Positions 1 through 6,263 of a DNA stretch of 6,982 nt are shown in pieces (position 1 is the stretch's first letter; the number at the start of each line of letters is the position of its first letter). Source of the DNA: Cryptoclostridium sp036644995. Its GTDB lineage: Bacteria; Bacillota; Dehalobacteriia; UBA7702. The stretch covers positions 1-6,982 of the forward strand of contig JAVXOZ010000055.1 of the NCBI GenBank assembly GCA_036644995.1, read 5' to 3'. The notes under the pieces were generated by a model. That model was not told where the DNA came from and did no database searches. It saw only the letters and a program-made list of their open reading frames with translations. Position numbers and translations under genes: made by a program.

Positions 1-1470
1 CTTATTTCCTTCATTATTTTCTTTATATAAAGGTAAATACACCGTTATTCTGGTGCCAAAATCTTTACGGCTTAAAACTTCAAGGTGTCCCCCATGGCGA
101 TGAACTATCCACTTACCGATGGCAAGGCCCAAACCTGTACCCCCTGTTTTTCTGGCTCTGCTATCATCGGAGCGATAAAAACGGTCAAATATATATGGTA
201 AATCATCAGGGATGATGCCGATTCCGTTATCCTGAATTTTTACTATACCGAAATCTGCATTTTTTTCAACTTTTACTGATATTTTTTCATTGGGTGGTGA
301 ATATTTTATACTGTTATCTATAAAAATTCTTAATGCCTGCTTAATTAGGGGCATATCGGCATTTACCATAATATTTTCACTGCCGCTAAAATTTATTTGG
401 TGGTTTTTATCTATCATTTGGCTTTCTTGATACACTTCCTCGGCTAAAATTGAAAGGTTAAAAACCTCATATCGCAGAGGCATTGCCTCGTTATCCCCTC
501 TTGCCAAAAACAATAGCTGTTCAATTAAATCTTTCATGCTATCGGCTTCATTTTTGATGGCATCTATGGATTCTTGGAGGGTTTTTTCATCGTTTTTACC
601 CCATCTATCCAAAAGATTAACATAGCCTTGAATAACAGAAATTGGGGTTCGCAGCTCGTGGGAAGCATCGGAAACAAACCGTGCTTGGGAGCGATACGCA
701 ATTTCAATACGCTCCAATAAATCGTTAATAGCATCGGAAAGACCTTTAAGCTCCTCTTGAGCAGAATCCACAGATATACGGCTGCTTAAAGATTTTGCTT
801 CAATTTTATTGATTCTCCCTGTTAAATCGCTTAATTCCGATAATGAGGTATTCTCTTGGATAATTCTGGTGGCTTTTTCAATTTCGTAAATTGGTTTTAA
901 GGAATTGCGAATAAGGCGAGCACCGGATCTGATATTTGTTAAAAAAGTAAATCCTTCAAGAATTAAAACTATGGCAAAAATAACCGTTAGTAAACGTAAA
1001 TCATCACCTATATTATATTTTATGGCGTAATCCTTAAAATAAATACCATATGATAAATGTTTCATATTGCCATAAAACCCCGGCACATTATGGTTTTCCA
1101 CCACAAAGCATCTGGGAGCATTGGCAATGGCAGCATCATCATTAAAAATTAACCAATTTGGCATTTTCCAACCTTCAATATTGGCTTTATTTTCTATAAG
1201 ATAATCAGAACCTACCATAACTTTTTTTAAGGGTGTTTTATTATCTGTTTCCACCGCAGTTTCCATATTGGCATTGTTTATTTCTACATTTATTTGAGAA
1301 AAAGATTCCTCTGCTCTATAAATTAAAAAAACAGAAAATAGCAATAAAAAAACCATATCCAAGGTTAAGAAGATACGGAACAGACGCCATAAAAGACGAC
1401 TGTTCATCTTAACAACCAAAGAAAAATCTTTATTATCGTAATTTCTGTGTTTTTTATATTTTCTATTCAT
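1..1470 (-). CDS. HAMP-containing sensor histidine kinase, ArlS-like; 3' end cut by window edge
   Basis: Membrane sensor kinase that should autophosphorylate and pass phosphate to the regulator encoded just upstream. The frame is open for 490 codons from ATG at 1470 to base 1 without a stop; the last residues visible (ITVYLPLYKE...) are typical of a kinase C-terminus, so only a few codons are probably missing. Visible parts: a basic N-terminus; TM1 about 31-51; a ~105-residue extracytoplasmic segment about 52-157; TM2 about 158-179; a HAMP-like linker about 181-257 (LKPIYEIEKA); H-box SDASHELRTP with phospho-acceptor His271; N-box DNSIKYSPP (Asn386); G1 DNGIGI (414-419); F-region about 425-435; G2 GGTGLGLAI (443-451). 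The H-box continues into a GYVNLLDRWGK stretch that resembles ArlS-type kinases. The extracytoplasmic segment matches no sensor domain I recognise, so the stimulus is unknown. The start overlaps the regulator stop by 8 bases (ATGAATAG), implying translational coupling. Confidence 0.95.
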   Translation of the reverse strand, partial: MNRKYKKHRNYDNKDFSLVVKMNSRLLWRLFRIFLTLDMVFLLLFSVFLIYRAEESFSQINVEINNANMETAVETDNKTPLKKVMVGSDYLIENKANIEGWKMPNWLIFNDDAAIANAPRCFVVENHNVPGFYGNMKHLSYGIYFKDYAIKYNIGDDLRLLTVIFAIVLILEGFTFLTNIRSGARLIRNSLKPIYEIEKATRIIQENTSLSELSDLTGRINKIEAKSLSSRISVDSAQEELKGLSDAINDLLERIEIAYRSQARFVSDASHELRTPISVIQGYVNLLDRWGKNDEKTLQESIDAIKNEADSMKDLIEQLLFLARGDNEAMPLRYEVFNLSILAEEVYQESQMIDKNHQINFSGSENIMVNADMPLIKQALRIFIDNSIKYSPPNEKISVKVEKNADFGIVKIQDNGIGIIPDDLPYIFDRFYRSDDSRARKTGGTGLGLAIGKWIVHRHGGHLEVLSRKDFGTRITVYLPLYKENNEGNK

Positions 1471-2161
1471 CTTTAATCACATATCCCACACCTCTGACTG
1501 TGGTGATAAATTTCAAATTAAAGGGTTCCTCTATTTTACTGCGCAAATAGCGCACATAAACATCTACGGCATTGGTTTCGCCATAATAATCAAAACCCCA
1601 AACATTTTCCAGCAAGGTATCTCTGGATAAAACTATATTTTTATTCATTAAAAGGTATTGCAATAAATCGAACTCACGCTTGGTTAGTTCCACCACGGTA
1701 TTATCCACTTTTACAATGCGGCTATCAGCTTCCAAGGTAAGCTTGCCATGGGTTAAAAGATGTTGCACTGCTGTACTGCCACTGCCACTGCCACTGCCGT
1801 TTTCTCTTATTCTTAAAACCGCACGAATCCTTGCCAGCAATTCTTCAATGGCAAAAGGTTTGGTAATATAGTCATCGGCACCCCCATCCAGCCCTGAAAC
1901 TTTATCCACCACGGTATCTCTGGCGGTTACCATAATAACCGGGGTTTGGGAAAACTGCCGCATTCTTCTTAGAATTTCCATACCATTTAAGGTTGGGAGC
2001 ATGATATCCAATAAAATTAAATCGTAATCATGCTCCTTTATCATCTCAAAGCCCACTCTACCATCGTAGGCTTTTTCAACTTCATAACCTTCGTATTTTA
2101 ATTCCAACTCCACAAAACGAGCTATATTCTCTTCATCTTCCACAATAAGAATTTTGTTCAT
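1463..2161 (-). CDS. OmpR/PhoB-family response regulator, ArlR-like
   Basis: DNA-binding regulator, partner of the downstream histidine kinase. The 232 residues form a receiver domain (about 1-119) and a winged-helix effector domain (about 135-232). In the receiver the acidic pair Glu8-Asp9 is followed by the phosphorylation site Asp52 (LILLDIMLP), the switch Thr79 (VTARD) and Lys101 (TKPF). The effector domain carries the usual LTKREFDLLQYL and TTVRGVGYVI segments. The interdomain linker holds a run of four Gly-Ser pairs (122-129), encoded by a perfect hexanucleotide tandem repeat. The ATG lies 2 bases after the DUF4342 stop with only a weak purine-rich ribosome site, so translation is probably coupled to the upstream gene. 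Family and architecture are certain; equating it with ArlR is resemblance only, and the target genes are unknown beyond likely autoregulation through the 11-base repeats at 2755-2820. Confidence 0.97.
   Translation of the reverse strand: MNKILIVEDEENIARFVELELKYEGYEVEKAYDGRVGFEMIKEHDYDLILLDIMLPTLNGMEILRRMRQFSQTPVIMVTARDTVVDKVSGLDGGADDYITKPFAIEELLARIRAVLRIRENGSGSGSGSTAVQHLLTHGKLTLEADSRIVKVDNTVVELTKREFDLLQYLLMNKNIVLSRDTLLENVWGFDYYGETNAVDVYVRYLRSKIEEPFNLKFITTVRGVGYVIKDE
1775..1798. repeat. Hexanucleotide tandem repeat (ACTGCC)x4 inside the regulator gene
   Basis: Four perfect copies of ACTGCC lie head to tail (1775-1780, 1781-1786, 1787-1792, 1793-1798). Read on the coding strand they give the Gly-Ser pairs of the linker between the receiver and DNA-binding domains. 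The unit is two codons long, so gain or loss of a copy by replication slippage would change linker length without breaking the frame. The perfect identity of codons across copies, rather than mixed synonymous codons, suggests recent expansion. Confidence 0.9.
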
Positions 2162-2163
2162 TT

Positions 2164-2709
2164 TTATTCTTTCGTTTCTTTTTTAACTTCTTCTTTGAAA
2201 TTTTCTGCGGTATCCGCAACCTTGTTCATAGCGCTGTTAGCAGGAGTTTTTTCAATATCTTTACCAACAAACACATAGCGACAATTAAAGAATAAGCCCA
2301 CAATCATCAAAGGTATTACTATCCAAAAAGCGAGGATTGTAAACACAACCACCACGGTTAATGGCATTTGAATTACGGTTTTATCAAAGCGGCGCACTTC
2401 CAAGAAATTGGTATTGCCCTTATTGAATATTTTAGCCATAATTTTACCAATTTTGGACATAACTTGGGAAAAACGAATGCCATCATTATCCGGGGGAGTA
2501 TAATACTGCTTTTTTTGTTTTTCCTGTCCTTCACCTTGACCTTGAGAATTGTAAGTGCCGTTGGTAGGTGGCACTACTTTACCTTGATTTTCTAATTTTA
2601 CCAAAGCTTCCAATAAATCACCATTTACGGAATCTAAAACTTCTTTGGCTTCTTCGTAAGAGATATTGGTTTTTTCTCTTAATTTTTCTACTTGTTCTAA
2701 TGTTGCCAT
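2164..2709 (-). CDS. DUF4342 membrane protein with N-terminal UBA-like helix bundle
   Basis: Protein of unknown function, 181 residues. Residues about 4-41 (LEQVEKLREKTNISYEEAKE...) form a UBA-like three-helix motif like the EF-Ts N-terminus. A hydrophilic Gly/Gln/Lys-rich linker follows at about 50-70. Residues about 98-150 match my memory of DUF4342: a GN...RR...I..MPLT lead-in and then a hydrophobic stretch (about 114-142) ending in a charged cytoplasmic-type tail. A single membrane hairpin or one long membrane segment is possible. I chose ATG 2709 because a perfect GGAGGT (2717-2722) sits 7 bases upstream. A TTG at 2724 would overlap this ribosome site and is rejected. It is the first gene of the operon with the regulator and kinase (2-base gap), so it may be an accessory or a target of that pair. 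The biochemical role is unknown. Confidence 0.85.
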   Translation of the reverse strand: MATLEQVEKLREKTNISYEEAKEVLDSVNGDLLEALVKLENQGKVVPPTNGTYNSQGQGEGQEKQKKQYYTPPDNDGIRFSQVMSKIGKIMAKIFNKGNTNFLEVRRFDKTVIQMPLTVVVVFTILAFWIVIPLMIVGLFFNCRYVFVGKDIEKTPANSAMNKVADTAENFKEEVKKETKE

Positions 2710-2716
2710 TTTTTCT

Positions 2717-2722
2717 ACCTCC
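2717..2722 (-). promoter_or_regulatory. Ribosome binding site GGAGGT that sets the DUF4342 start
   Basis: A full-consensus Shine-Dalgarno with a 7-base spacer to ATG 2709. It decides the start against the in-frame TTG at 2724, whose codon and the following GAG lie within the Shine-Dalgarno stretch. Confidence 0.85.
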
Positions 2723-2754
2723 AATGTAATTTGTTAACCTTATGATAACGCCGT

Positions 2755-2820
2755 TACATTTGAGTATAATTTAAGTAATATTAAAATGAGATTAAAATAC
2801 TTGTAAAGTGCAGTTAAAAT
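2755..2820 (-). promoter_or_regulatory. Six 11-base direct repeats: likely OmpR-family regulator sites at the DUF4342/regulator/kinase promoter
   Basis: On the minus strand six consecutive 11-base units begin ATTTTAA, ACTTTAC, ATTTTAA, ATTTTAA, ACTTAAA, ACTCAAA (starting at 2820, 2809, 2798, 2787, 2776, 2765). Units share A at position 1, T at 3 and A at 6; three of the heptamers are identical. An 11-base direct-repeat period with a ~7-base core is the known site geometry of OmpR/PhoB-family dimers. Two promoter readings lie within it: TTTACA (2802-2807) with an 18-base spacer to TAATAT (2778-2783), or a -10 TATACT (2763-2768) with no good -35, which would suit activation. The array is 46 bases upstream of the DUF4342 start. 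The repeats are directly seen; binding by this regulator is inference, and the AT-rich background calls for caution. Confidence 0.55.
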
Positions 2821-2859
2821 CAATTTTATCCGTTCTTTTTCAGATTATCCCTTTTAGTA

Positions 2860-3423
2860 TTATTTTTCTTCGGTGTTATATTGTTTAATGGCTTCTTCAT
2901 ACAAATCCCCACCGGCAATGTCATTAATTACCGTTACGGGAAATTCTTCAACCTCTAAACGCCTAATGGCTTCAGGCCCTAATTCCGGATATGCAATAAC
3001 CTCGGCACTTTTGACGCATTGGCTCAATAAAGCCGCAGCACCACCCGTGGCACCAAAATAAACAGCACCACAATCCCGAATAGCAGCTTTAACCTCATCA
3101 TTGCGTTTACCTTTACCAATCATACCCTTTAAACCTTTTTCCGCTATTAATCTGGAAGCATAGGCATCCATGCGATAGCTGGTAGTAGGACCAATGGAGC
3201 CAATGGGTTTTCCCGGTTTATTTGGGGCAGGGCCTGCATAGTAAATAATTTGCCCTTGAATATCAAAGGGTAATTTTTCATTTTTATCAATCAAGTCCAC
3301 TAAGCGTTTGTGTGCCGCATCTCTGGCGGTGTAAATTGTGCCGGTGATATACACAGTATCGCCGATTTTTAAATCCACCAAATCTTCTGTTTTTAACGGT
3401 GGTGTTAAAATTATTTTACTCAT
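2860..3423 (-). CDS. fumB: Class I fumarate hydratase, beta (C-terminal type) subunit
   Basis: Small subunit of the two-part iron-sulfur fumarase, which reversibly hydrates fumarate to L-malate in the cytoplasm. The 187 residues cover the whole beta domain. Motifs: YTARDAAHKR (31-40), GPTTSYRMD (78-86), GKG (103-105) and a glycine-rich GATGGAAALL (124-133). Arg34, Thr80, Arg84 and Lys104 fall at exactly the spacing of the substrate-binding Arg421, Thr467, Arg471 and Lys491 that I recall from Leishmania fumarase. I chose ATG 3423, with GAGG (3429-3432) 5 bases upstream. An in-frame ATG at 3462 would add a 13-residue tail overlapping the alpha gene and lacks a ribosome site. ATG 3426 is adjacent but too close to the Shine-Dalgarno. 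The alpha gene stop is 7 bases upstream. The related tartrate dehydratase (TtdB) cannot be fully excluded. The symbol follows two-subunit naming, not E. coli FumB. Confidence 0.93.
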   Translation of the reverse strand: MSKIILTPPLKTEDLVDLKIGDTVYITGTIYTARDAAHKRLVDLIDKNEKLPFDIQGQIIYYAGPAPNKPGKPIGSIGPTTSYRMDAYASRLIAEKGLKGMIGKGKRNDEVKAAIRDCGAVYFGATGGAAALLSQCVKSAEVIAYPELGPEAIRRLEVEEFPVTVINDIAGGDLYEEAIKQYNTEEK

Positions 3424-3430
3424 CATTACC

Positions 3431-4267
3431 TCACAATACCACAGATTTATGGCGAGCCGCATGGCAATTAATGTTCACTGCCACAGGCAAAGAGGCAATG
3501 TGGCACGGAGCATCATTAACAAAAACAGCCAAAGTTGTGGTGCTCCCACCAAAACCTCCGGGGCCAATACCTAAACTATTAATTTTATTATAGAGTTCGG
3601 ATTCTATAACCGCCATTACGGAATTAGGATTTACACTGCCGATTTCTCTAAGCAATGCTTCCTTTGCCAAAAGTGCAACTTTTTCAAAATTGCCGCCGAT
3701 ACCCACACCAACAACTATGGGTGGACAAGGGTTAGGCCCTGCATTACCCACTGTTTCTACCACAAAATCTATGATGCCTTGACGACCTGCCGCCGGAGGA
3801 AACATTTTAAGTGCACTCATATTTTCGCTGCCACCGCCTTTGGGTGCCAAGGTTAATTTTATATGAGAACCCTGTACCAATTTTGTATGGATAATGGCAG
3901 GAGCATTATTGCCAAAGTTTTCTCTGGTTAACGATGTACAAGTGGATTTACGCAAATAGCCACGGTCATAGCCATCTATTACCCCATCTGTAACCGCTGT
4001 TTCAAAATCCCCTTCTATATGCACATCTTGACCAATCTCAGCAAAAACCACAGCTAAGCCGCAGTCTTGGCAGATGGGCACTTTTTCCTCACGGGCAATA
4101 TCTGCATTTTCAAGCAACTGCCCCAAAATATCACAGCCTGTGGGAGATTTTTCGGTTTTTAAACTATTTTTCATGGCGCAATAAACGTCATCACCTAAAT
4201 CATAGCAAGCCTCCATAGCTAAATCTGCTATGGCGGCTTTTATTTTTTCTGCTGCAATGGTAATCAT
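3431..4267 (-). CDS. fumA: Class I fumarate hydratase, alpha (N-terminal type) subunit, 4Fe-4S
   Basis: Large subunit of the two-part class I fumarase; it carries the oxygen-labile 4Fe-4S cluster used as a Lewis acid in fumarate/malate interconversion. At 278 residues it is full length for the family. The cluster cysteines are likely Cys66 (in CQDCG), Cys181 (GPNPCPP) and Cys268 (NINCHAARH); their spacing fits the three ligands known from Leishmania fumarase. Asp68, Arg106 and His256 occupy the places of its active-site Asp135, Arg173 and His334. Other family segments are KGGGSEN (143-149) and GIGPGGFGG (233-241). The start ATG 4267 has GAGG (4273-4276) 5 bases upstream, and the ahcY stop lies 11 bases upstream, so the genes are in one operon. 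L-tartrate dehydratase alpha (TtdA) is the main alternative. The oxygen-sensitive class fits an anaerobe. Confidence 0.94.
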   Translation of the reverse strand: MITIAAEKIKAAIADLAMEACYDLGDDVYCAMKNSLKTEKSPTGCDILGQLLENADIAREEKVPICQDCGLAVVFAEIGQDVHIEGDFETAVTDGVIDGYDRGYLRKSTCTSLTRENFGNNAPAIIHTKLVQGSHIKLTLAPKGGGSENMSALKMFPPAAGRQGIIDFVVETVGNAGPNPCPPIVVGVGIGGNFEKVALLAKEALLREIGSVNPNSVMAVIESELYNKINSLGIGPGGFGGSTTTLAVFVNDAPCHIASLPVAVNINCHAARHKSVVL

Positions 4268-4278
4268 TTTTACCTCGC

Positions 4279-5520
4279 TTACTTATTTAACCAATATTTT
4301 TCTTGAACAGGGGTTAAAACATCAATATTTTTGCCCAAAGATGCTAATTTTAAAGAAGCTACATCCTTATCCACAACGGCGGGTACAGGGTGTACTTCAG
4401 AAGAAAGCTCTTTGCCATCTTTTTTTAAATATAATAAAGAGGCAATTTGCACCGCAAAAGACATATCCATAATTTCCACGGGATGCCCTAAGCCACAAGC
4501 CAAATTAACCAAGCGGCCTTCGCCCAAGAGATATATTTTGCGACCATCTTTCAGTTGATATTCTTCAATATTTTCTCTTACGGTTTTAATTCCTGTTGCC
4601 ATTTCCTTTAATTCTTCTTTATTTATTTCAATATCAAAATGGCCGGCATTGGATAAAACCGCACCATCTTTCATGCCTTTAAAATCTTTAGCTGAAAGCA
4701 CATCACGATTTCCCGTAACAGTGATGAAAAAGTCCCCTAATTTAGCTGCTTCTGCCATGGGCATTACATCGTAACCATCCATTAAGGCTTCTAAGCCTTT
4801 AACTTCGTTAATTTCCGTTACAATAACTCTGGCACCCAAAGCTTTTGCCCGCATAGCTAAGCCACGTCCGCACCAACCATAGCCTGCTATAACCACAGTT
4901 TGCCCTGCTACCAGTAAATTAGTGGTAGACATTATAGCTGCCCAAGCAGATTGACCCGTGCCGTAACGATTATCAAAAAGATGTTTACAATCCGCATCGT
5001 TAACCGCAATCATGGGAAAGCTTAATTCACCTTTGGCTGCCATGGCTCTTAATCTATTTAAACCTGTGGTGGTTTCTTCGCAACCGCCGATAATATCGGG
5101 AATAAGTTCCTGTTTTTCATGATGCAAAAGGTGCACAAGGTCACCACCATCATCAATAATGAGATTTGGTTTATTTTTTAAAGATTCGATGATACATTCA
5201 TCATAGAGTTTTTCATCGGCTCCGTGTATACCAAAAACATCTATACCACGCTCTACCAAAGCCGCAGCCACATCATCTTGGGTGGATAAAGGGTTACAGG
5301 CTGCCAATGCCACATTTGCACCCATTTCTTTTAATGCCAAAGCCAAACAGCCTGTTTTGGCTTCTATATGTAAGCAAATGTTAATATTTACATCTTTAAA
5401 TGGTTTATTTTTTACATTTCTTTCGCAGAATAAATTTAAAACAGGCATATGACTTTTTGCCCAATCCAGCTTCAAATTACCTTCCGCTGCCAAACTCATA
5501 TCTTTTACTATTGATTTCAT
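4279..5520 (-). CDS. ahcY: S-adenosylhomocysteine hydrolase, short Thermotoga/archaeal-type (possibly S-inosylhomocysteine hydrolase)
   Basis: NAD-dependent cytoplasmic enzyme that splits S-adenosylhomocysteine into adenosine and homocysteine, relieving product inhibition of methyltransferases. The 413 residues show LHIEAKT (50-56), NPLSTQDDVAAAL (76-88), DDGGDL (123-128), EETTTG (148-153), the catalytic-type Lys179 and Asp183 before NRYGTGQS, the NAD-binding GYGWCGRG (213-220), NAGHFD (291-296) and GEGRLVNLACGLGHP (333-347). It is the short form: it lacks the C-terminal KPDHYRY tail of the classical enzyme and ends in EKYWLNK. In LHIEAKT, Glu and Lys replace two residues that contact adenosine in the classical HMTxET motif; Thermotoga maritima has nearly the same string. 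Methanogen relatives act on S-inosylhomocysteine, so the true substrate is open. ATG 5520 has GAGGTG (5527-5532) 6 bases upstream; a TTG at 5538 is rejected. The DUF3786 stop is 10 bases upstream. Confidence 0.93.
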   Translation of the reverse strand: MKSIVKDMSLAAEGNLKLDWAKSHMPVLNLFCERNVKNKPFKDVNINICLHIEAKTGCLALALKEMGANVALAACNPLSTQDDVAAALVERGIDVFGIHGADEKLYDECIIESLKNKPNLIIDDGGDLVHLLHHEKQELIPDIIGGCEETTTGLNRLRAMAAKGELSFPMIAVNDADCKHLFDNRYGTGQSAWAAIMSTTNLLVAGQTVVIAGYGWCGRGLAMRAKALGARVIVTEINEVKGLEALMDGYDVMPMAEAAKLGDFFITVTGNRDVLSAKDFKGMKDGAVLSNAGHFDIEINKEELKEMATGIKTVRENIEEYQLKDGRKIYLLGEGRLVNLACGLGHPVEIMDMSFAVQIASLLYLKKDGKELSSEVHPVPAVVDKDVASLKLASLGKNIDVLTPVQEKYWLNK

Positions 5521-5526
5521 TAATTT

Positions 5527-5532
5527 CACCTC
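5527..5532 (-). promoter_or_regulatory. Ribosome binding site GAGGTG that sets the ahcY start
   Basis: A strong Shine-Dalgarno 6 bases before ATG 5520. It overlaps the stop codon of the DUF3786 gene (5531-5533), so a ribosome finishing that gene is positioned to restart on ahcY. It also argues against the in-frame TTG at 5538, which lies upstream of it. Confidence 0.8.
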
Positions 5533-6172
5533 ACGCAAATGCTATTTTTTTCAGAGTGCTCACCAATAAAGAGGTGATTTGGCTGTAATCTTCTGTGTGT
5601 AAAAATCTTGCCGCCGCTCCATTAAACAAAGCATTGGAAGATGCGGGGAATTCATCATCGGCTTCATAAACTATCAGGGTAATGGGAACTTTGGGCATTA
5701 CCTGAATAGTGCAACTGTAATCACCAAATTTTTCATCTTTGTGGTCTGTGGCAGCTACTGCTTTTTTAAGGGCTTCTAAATTTTCCGCAAAAATACCTGT
5801 TAAAGCATATAAGCAACGTTTGGTAAAAGGCTCTATATAAATTTCCCCACCTGGTAATTCCTTATAGGATATAGTATTTTTTTGCAAATCGCCACCCAAA
5901 GCAAAAACAGCATGGTGTAATACCAAAACTTTAATGGTATCAAAAACAGGCTCTCCTGTGGTTTTATCCACAACCTCACCGGATGGGTATTTAACCAATA
6001 AATCTTGGTTAATAAAGTGAACACTGAAACCGCCATCCTCAGGGGTAAACCCACAGTTGGCAATGATTTCTTCTAAATTAGCTTTTGCAAATTTTTCTAT
6101 GGCAACACGAACGGTTTCATCCATATTATAAAAGCTCTTAGGATTTTTTACATCATATAATTCTTTTGACAT
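5531..6172 (-). CDS. DUF3786 domain protein of unknown function
   Basis: First gene of the ahcY-fumarase operon. The 213-residue soluble protein has no signal peptide or membrane segment. It matches my memory of DUF3786, a family found mainly in strict anaerobes and archaea: a central YKELPGGEIYIEPFTKR segment, then MPKVPITLIVYEADDEFP and a C-terminal NGAAARFLHTEDYSQITSLL. No cofactor motif is obvious: the few cysteines are scattered, not in a CxxC or ferredoxin pattern, so I do not claim metal binding. ATG 6172 is chosen because GAGAGG (6178-6183) lies 5 bases upstream. An in-frame ATG at 6208 would add 12 residues, lacks a ribosome site and falls in a palindrome. Its stop overlaps the ahcY Shine-Dalgarno, so translation is probably coupled. 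The family call is from memory of the pattern; a link to one-carbon or SAH metabolism is only suggested by context. Confidence 0.85.
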   Translation of the reverse strand: MSKELYDVKNPKSFYNMDETVRVAIEKFAKANLEEIIANCGFTPEDGGFSVHFINQDLLVKYPSGEVVDKTTGEPVFDTIKVLVLHHAVFALGGDLQKNTISYKELPGGEIYIEPFTKRCLYALTGIFAENLEALKKAVAATDHKDEKFGDYSCTIQVMPKVPITLIVYEADDEFPASSNALFNGAAARFLHTEDYSQITSLLVSTLKKIAFA

Positions 6173-6177
6173 TATGA

Positions 6178-6183
6178 CCTCTC
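6178..6183 (-). promoter_or_regulatory. Ribosome binding site GAGAGG that sets the DUF3786 start
   Basis: A good Shine-Dalgarno 5 bases before ATG 6172. It favours this start over the in-frame ATG at 6208. Confidence 0.75.
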
Positions 6184-6201
6184 TTTTAAAATTTATATTT
6201 G

Positions 6202-6252
6202 ACTTCATAGAAGTTTTAGGCTAAAATGAGTAGATAGTTTGTATTTAACAAA
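6202..6252. promoter_or_regulatory. Cluster of three inverted repeats between the DUF3786 operon and the tRNA gene
   Basis: Three dyads lie in the 91-base divergent gap. They are ACTTC-N3-GAAGT (6202-6214, perfect), TTTTAG-G-CTAAAA (6214-6226, perfect, sharing one base with the first) and TTTGT-N5-ACAAA (6238-6252). They are placed where an operator for the minus-strand operon would be. The middle one contains TTAGGCTAA, which resembles the core of DtxR-type metal-regulator boxes, but this is weak evidence in AT-rich DNA. I find no convincing -35/-10 pair for either direction; a TATAAA (6194-6199) could be a minus-strand -10 with a poor -35. Confidence 0.35.
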
Positions 6253-6263
6253 TCCTTATATAT

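Noticed and set aside
1680..1871. Plus-strand frame with a Leu-Pro repeat (LPLPLPLP)
   Set aside because: It is the antisense shadow of the Gly-Ser repeat in the response regulator gene and has no ribosome site.
2368..2595. Plus-strand frame opposite the DUF4342 gene with a hydrophobic stretch
   Set aside because: It is an antisense shadow of the membrane segment and linker of a well-supported gene.
2710..2724. TTG start extending the DUF4342 protein by five residues
   Set aside because: The added codons are the Shine-Dalgarno GGAGGT of the ATG at 2709.
3424..3462. ATG at 3462 extending fumarase beta by 13 residues
   Set aside because: It overlaps the alpha gene by 32 bases, lacks a ribosome site, and the family begins at the MSKIILTPP segment.
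5521..5538. TTG start extending SAHH by six residues
   Set aside because: The extension translates the GAGGTG ribosome site of ATG 5520.
5833..6063. 76-codon minus-strand frame inside the DUF3786 gene
   Set aside because: It is a shifted-frame shadow of the DUF3786 coding sequence with no own ribosome site or family resemblance.
6173..6208. ATG at 6208 extending the DUF3786 protein
   Set aside because: No ribosome site precedes it, while ATG 6172 has GAGAGG at a good distance.
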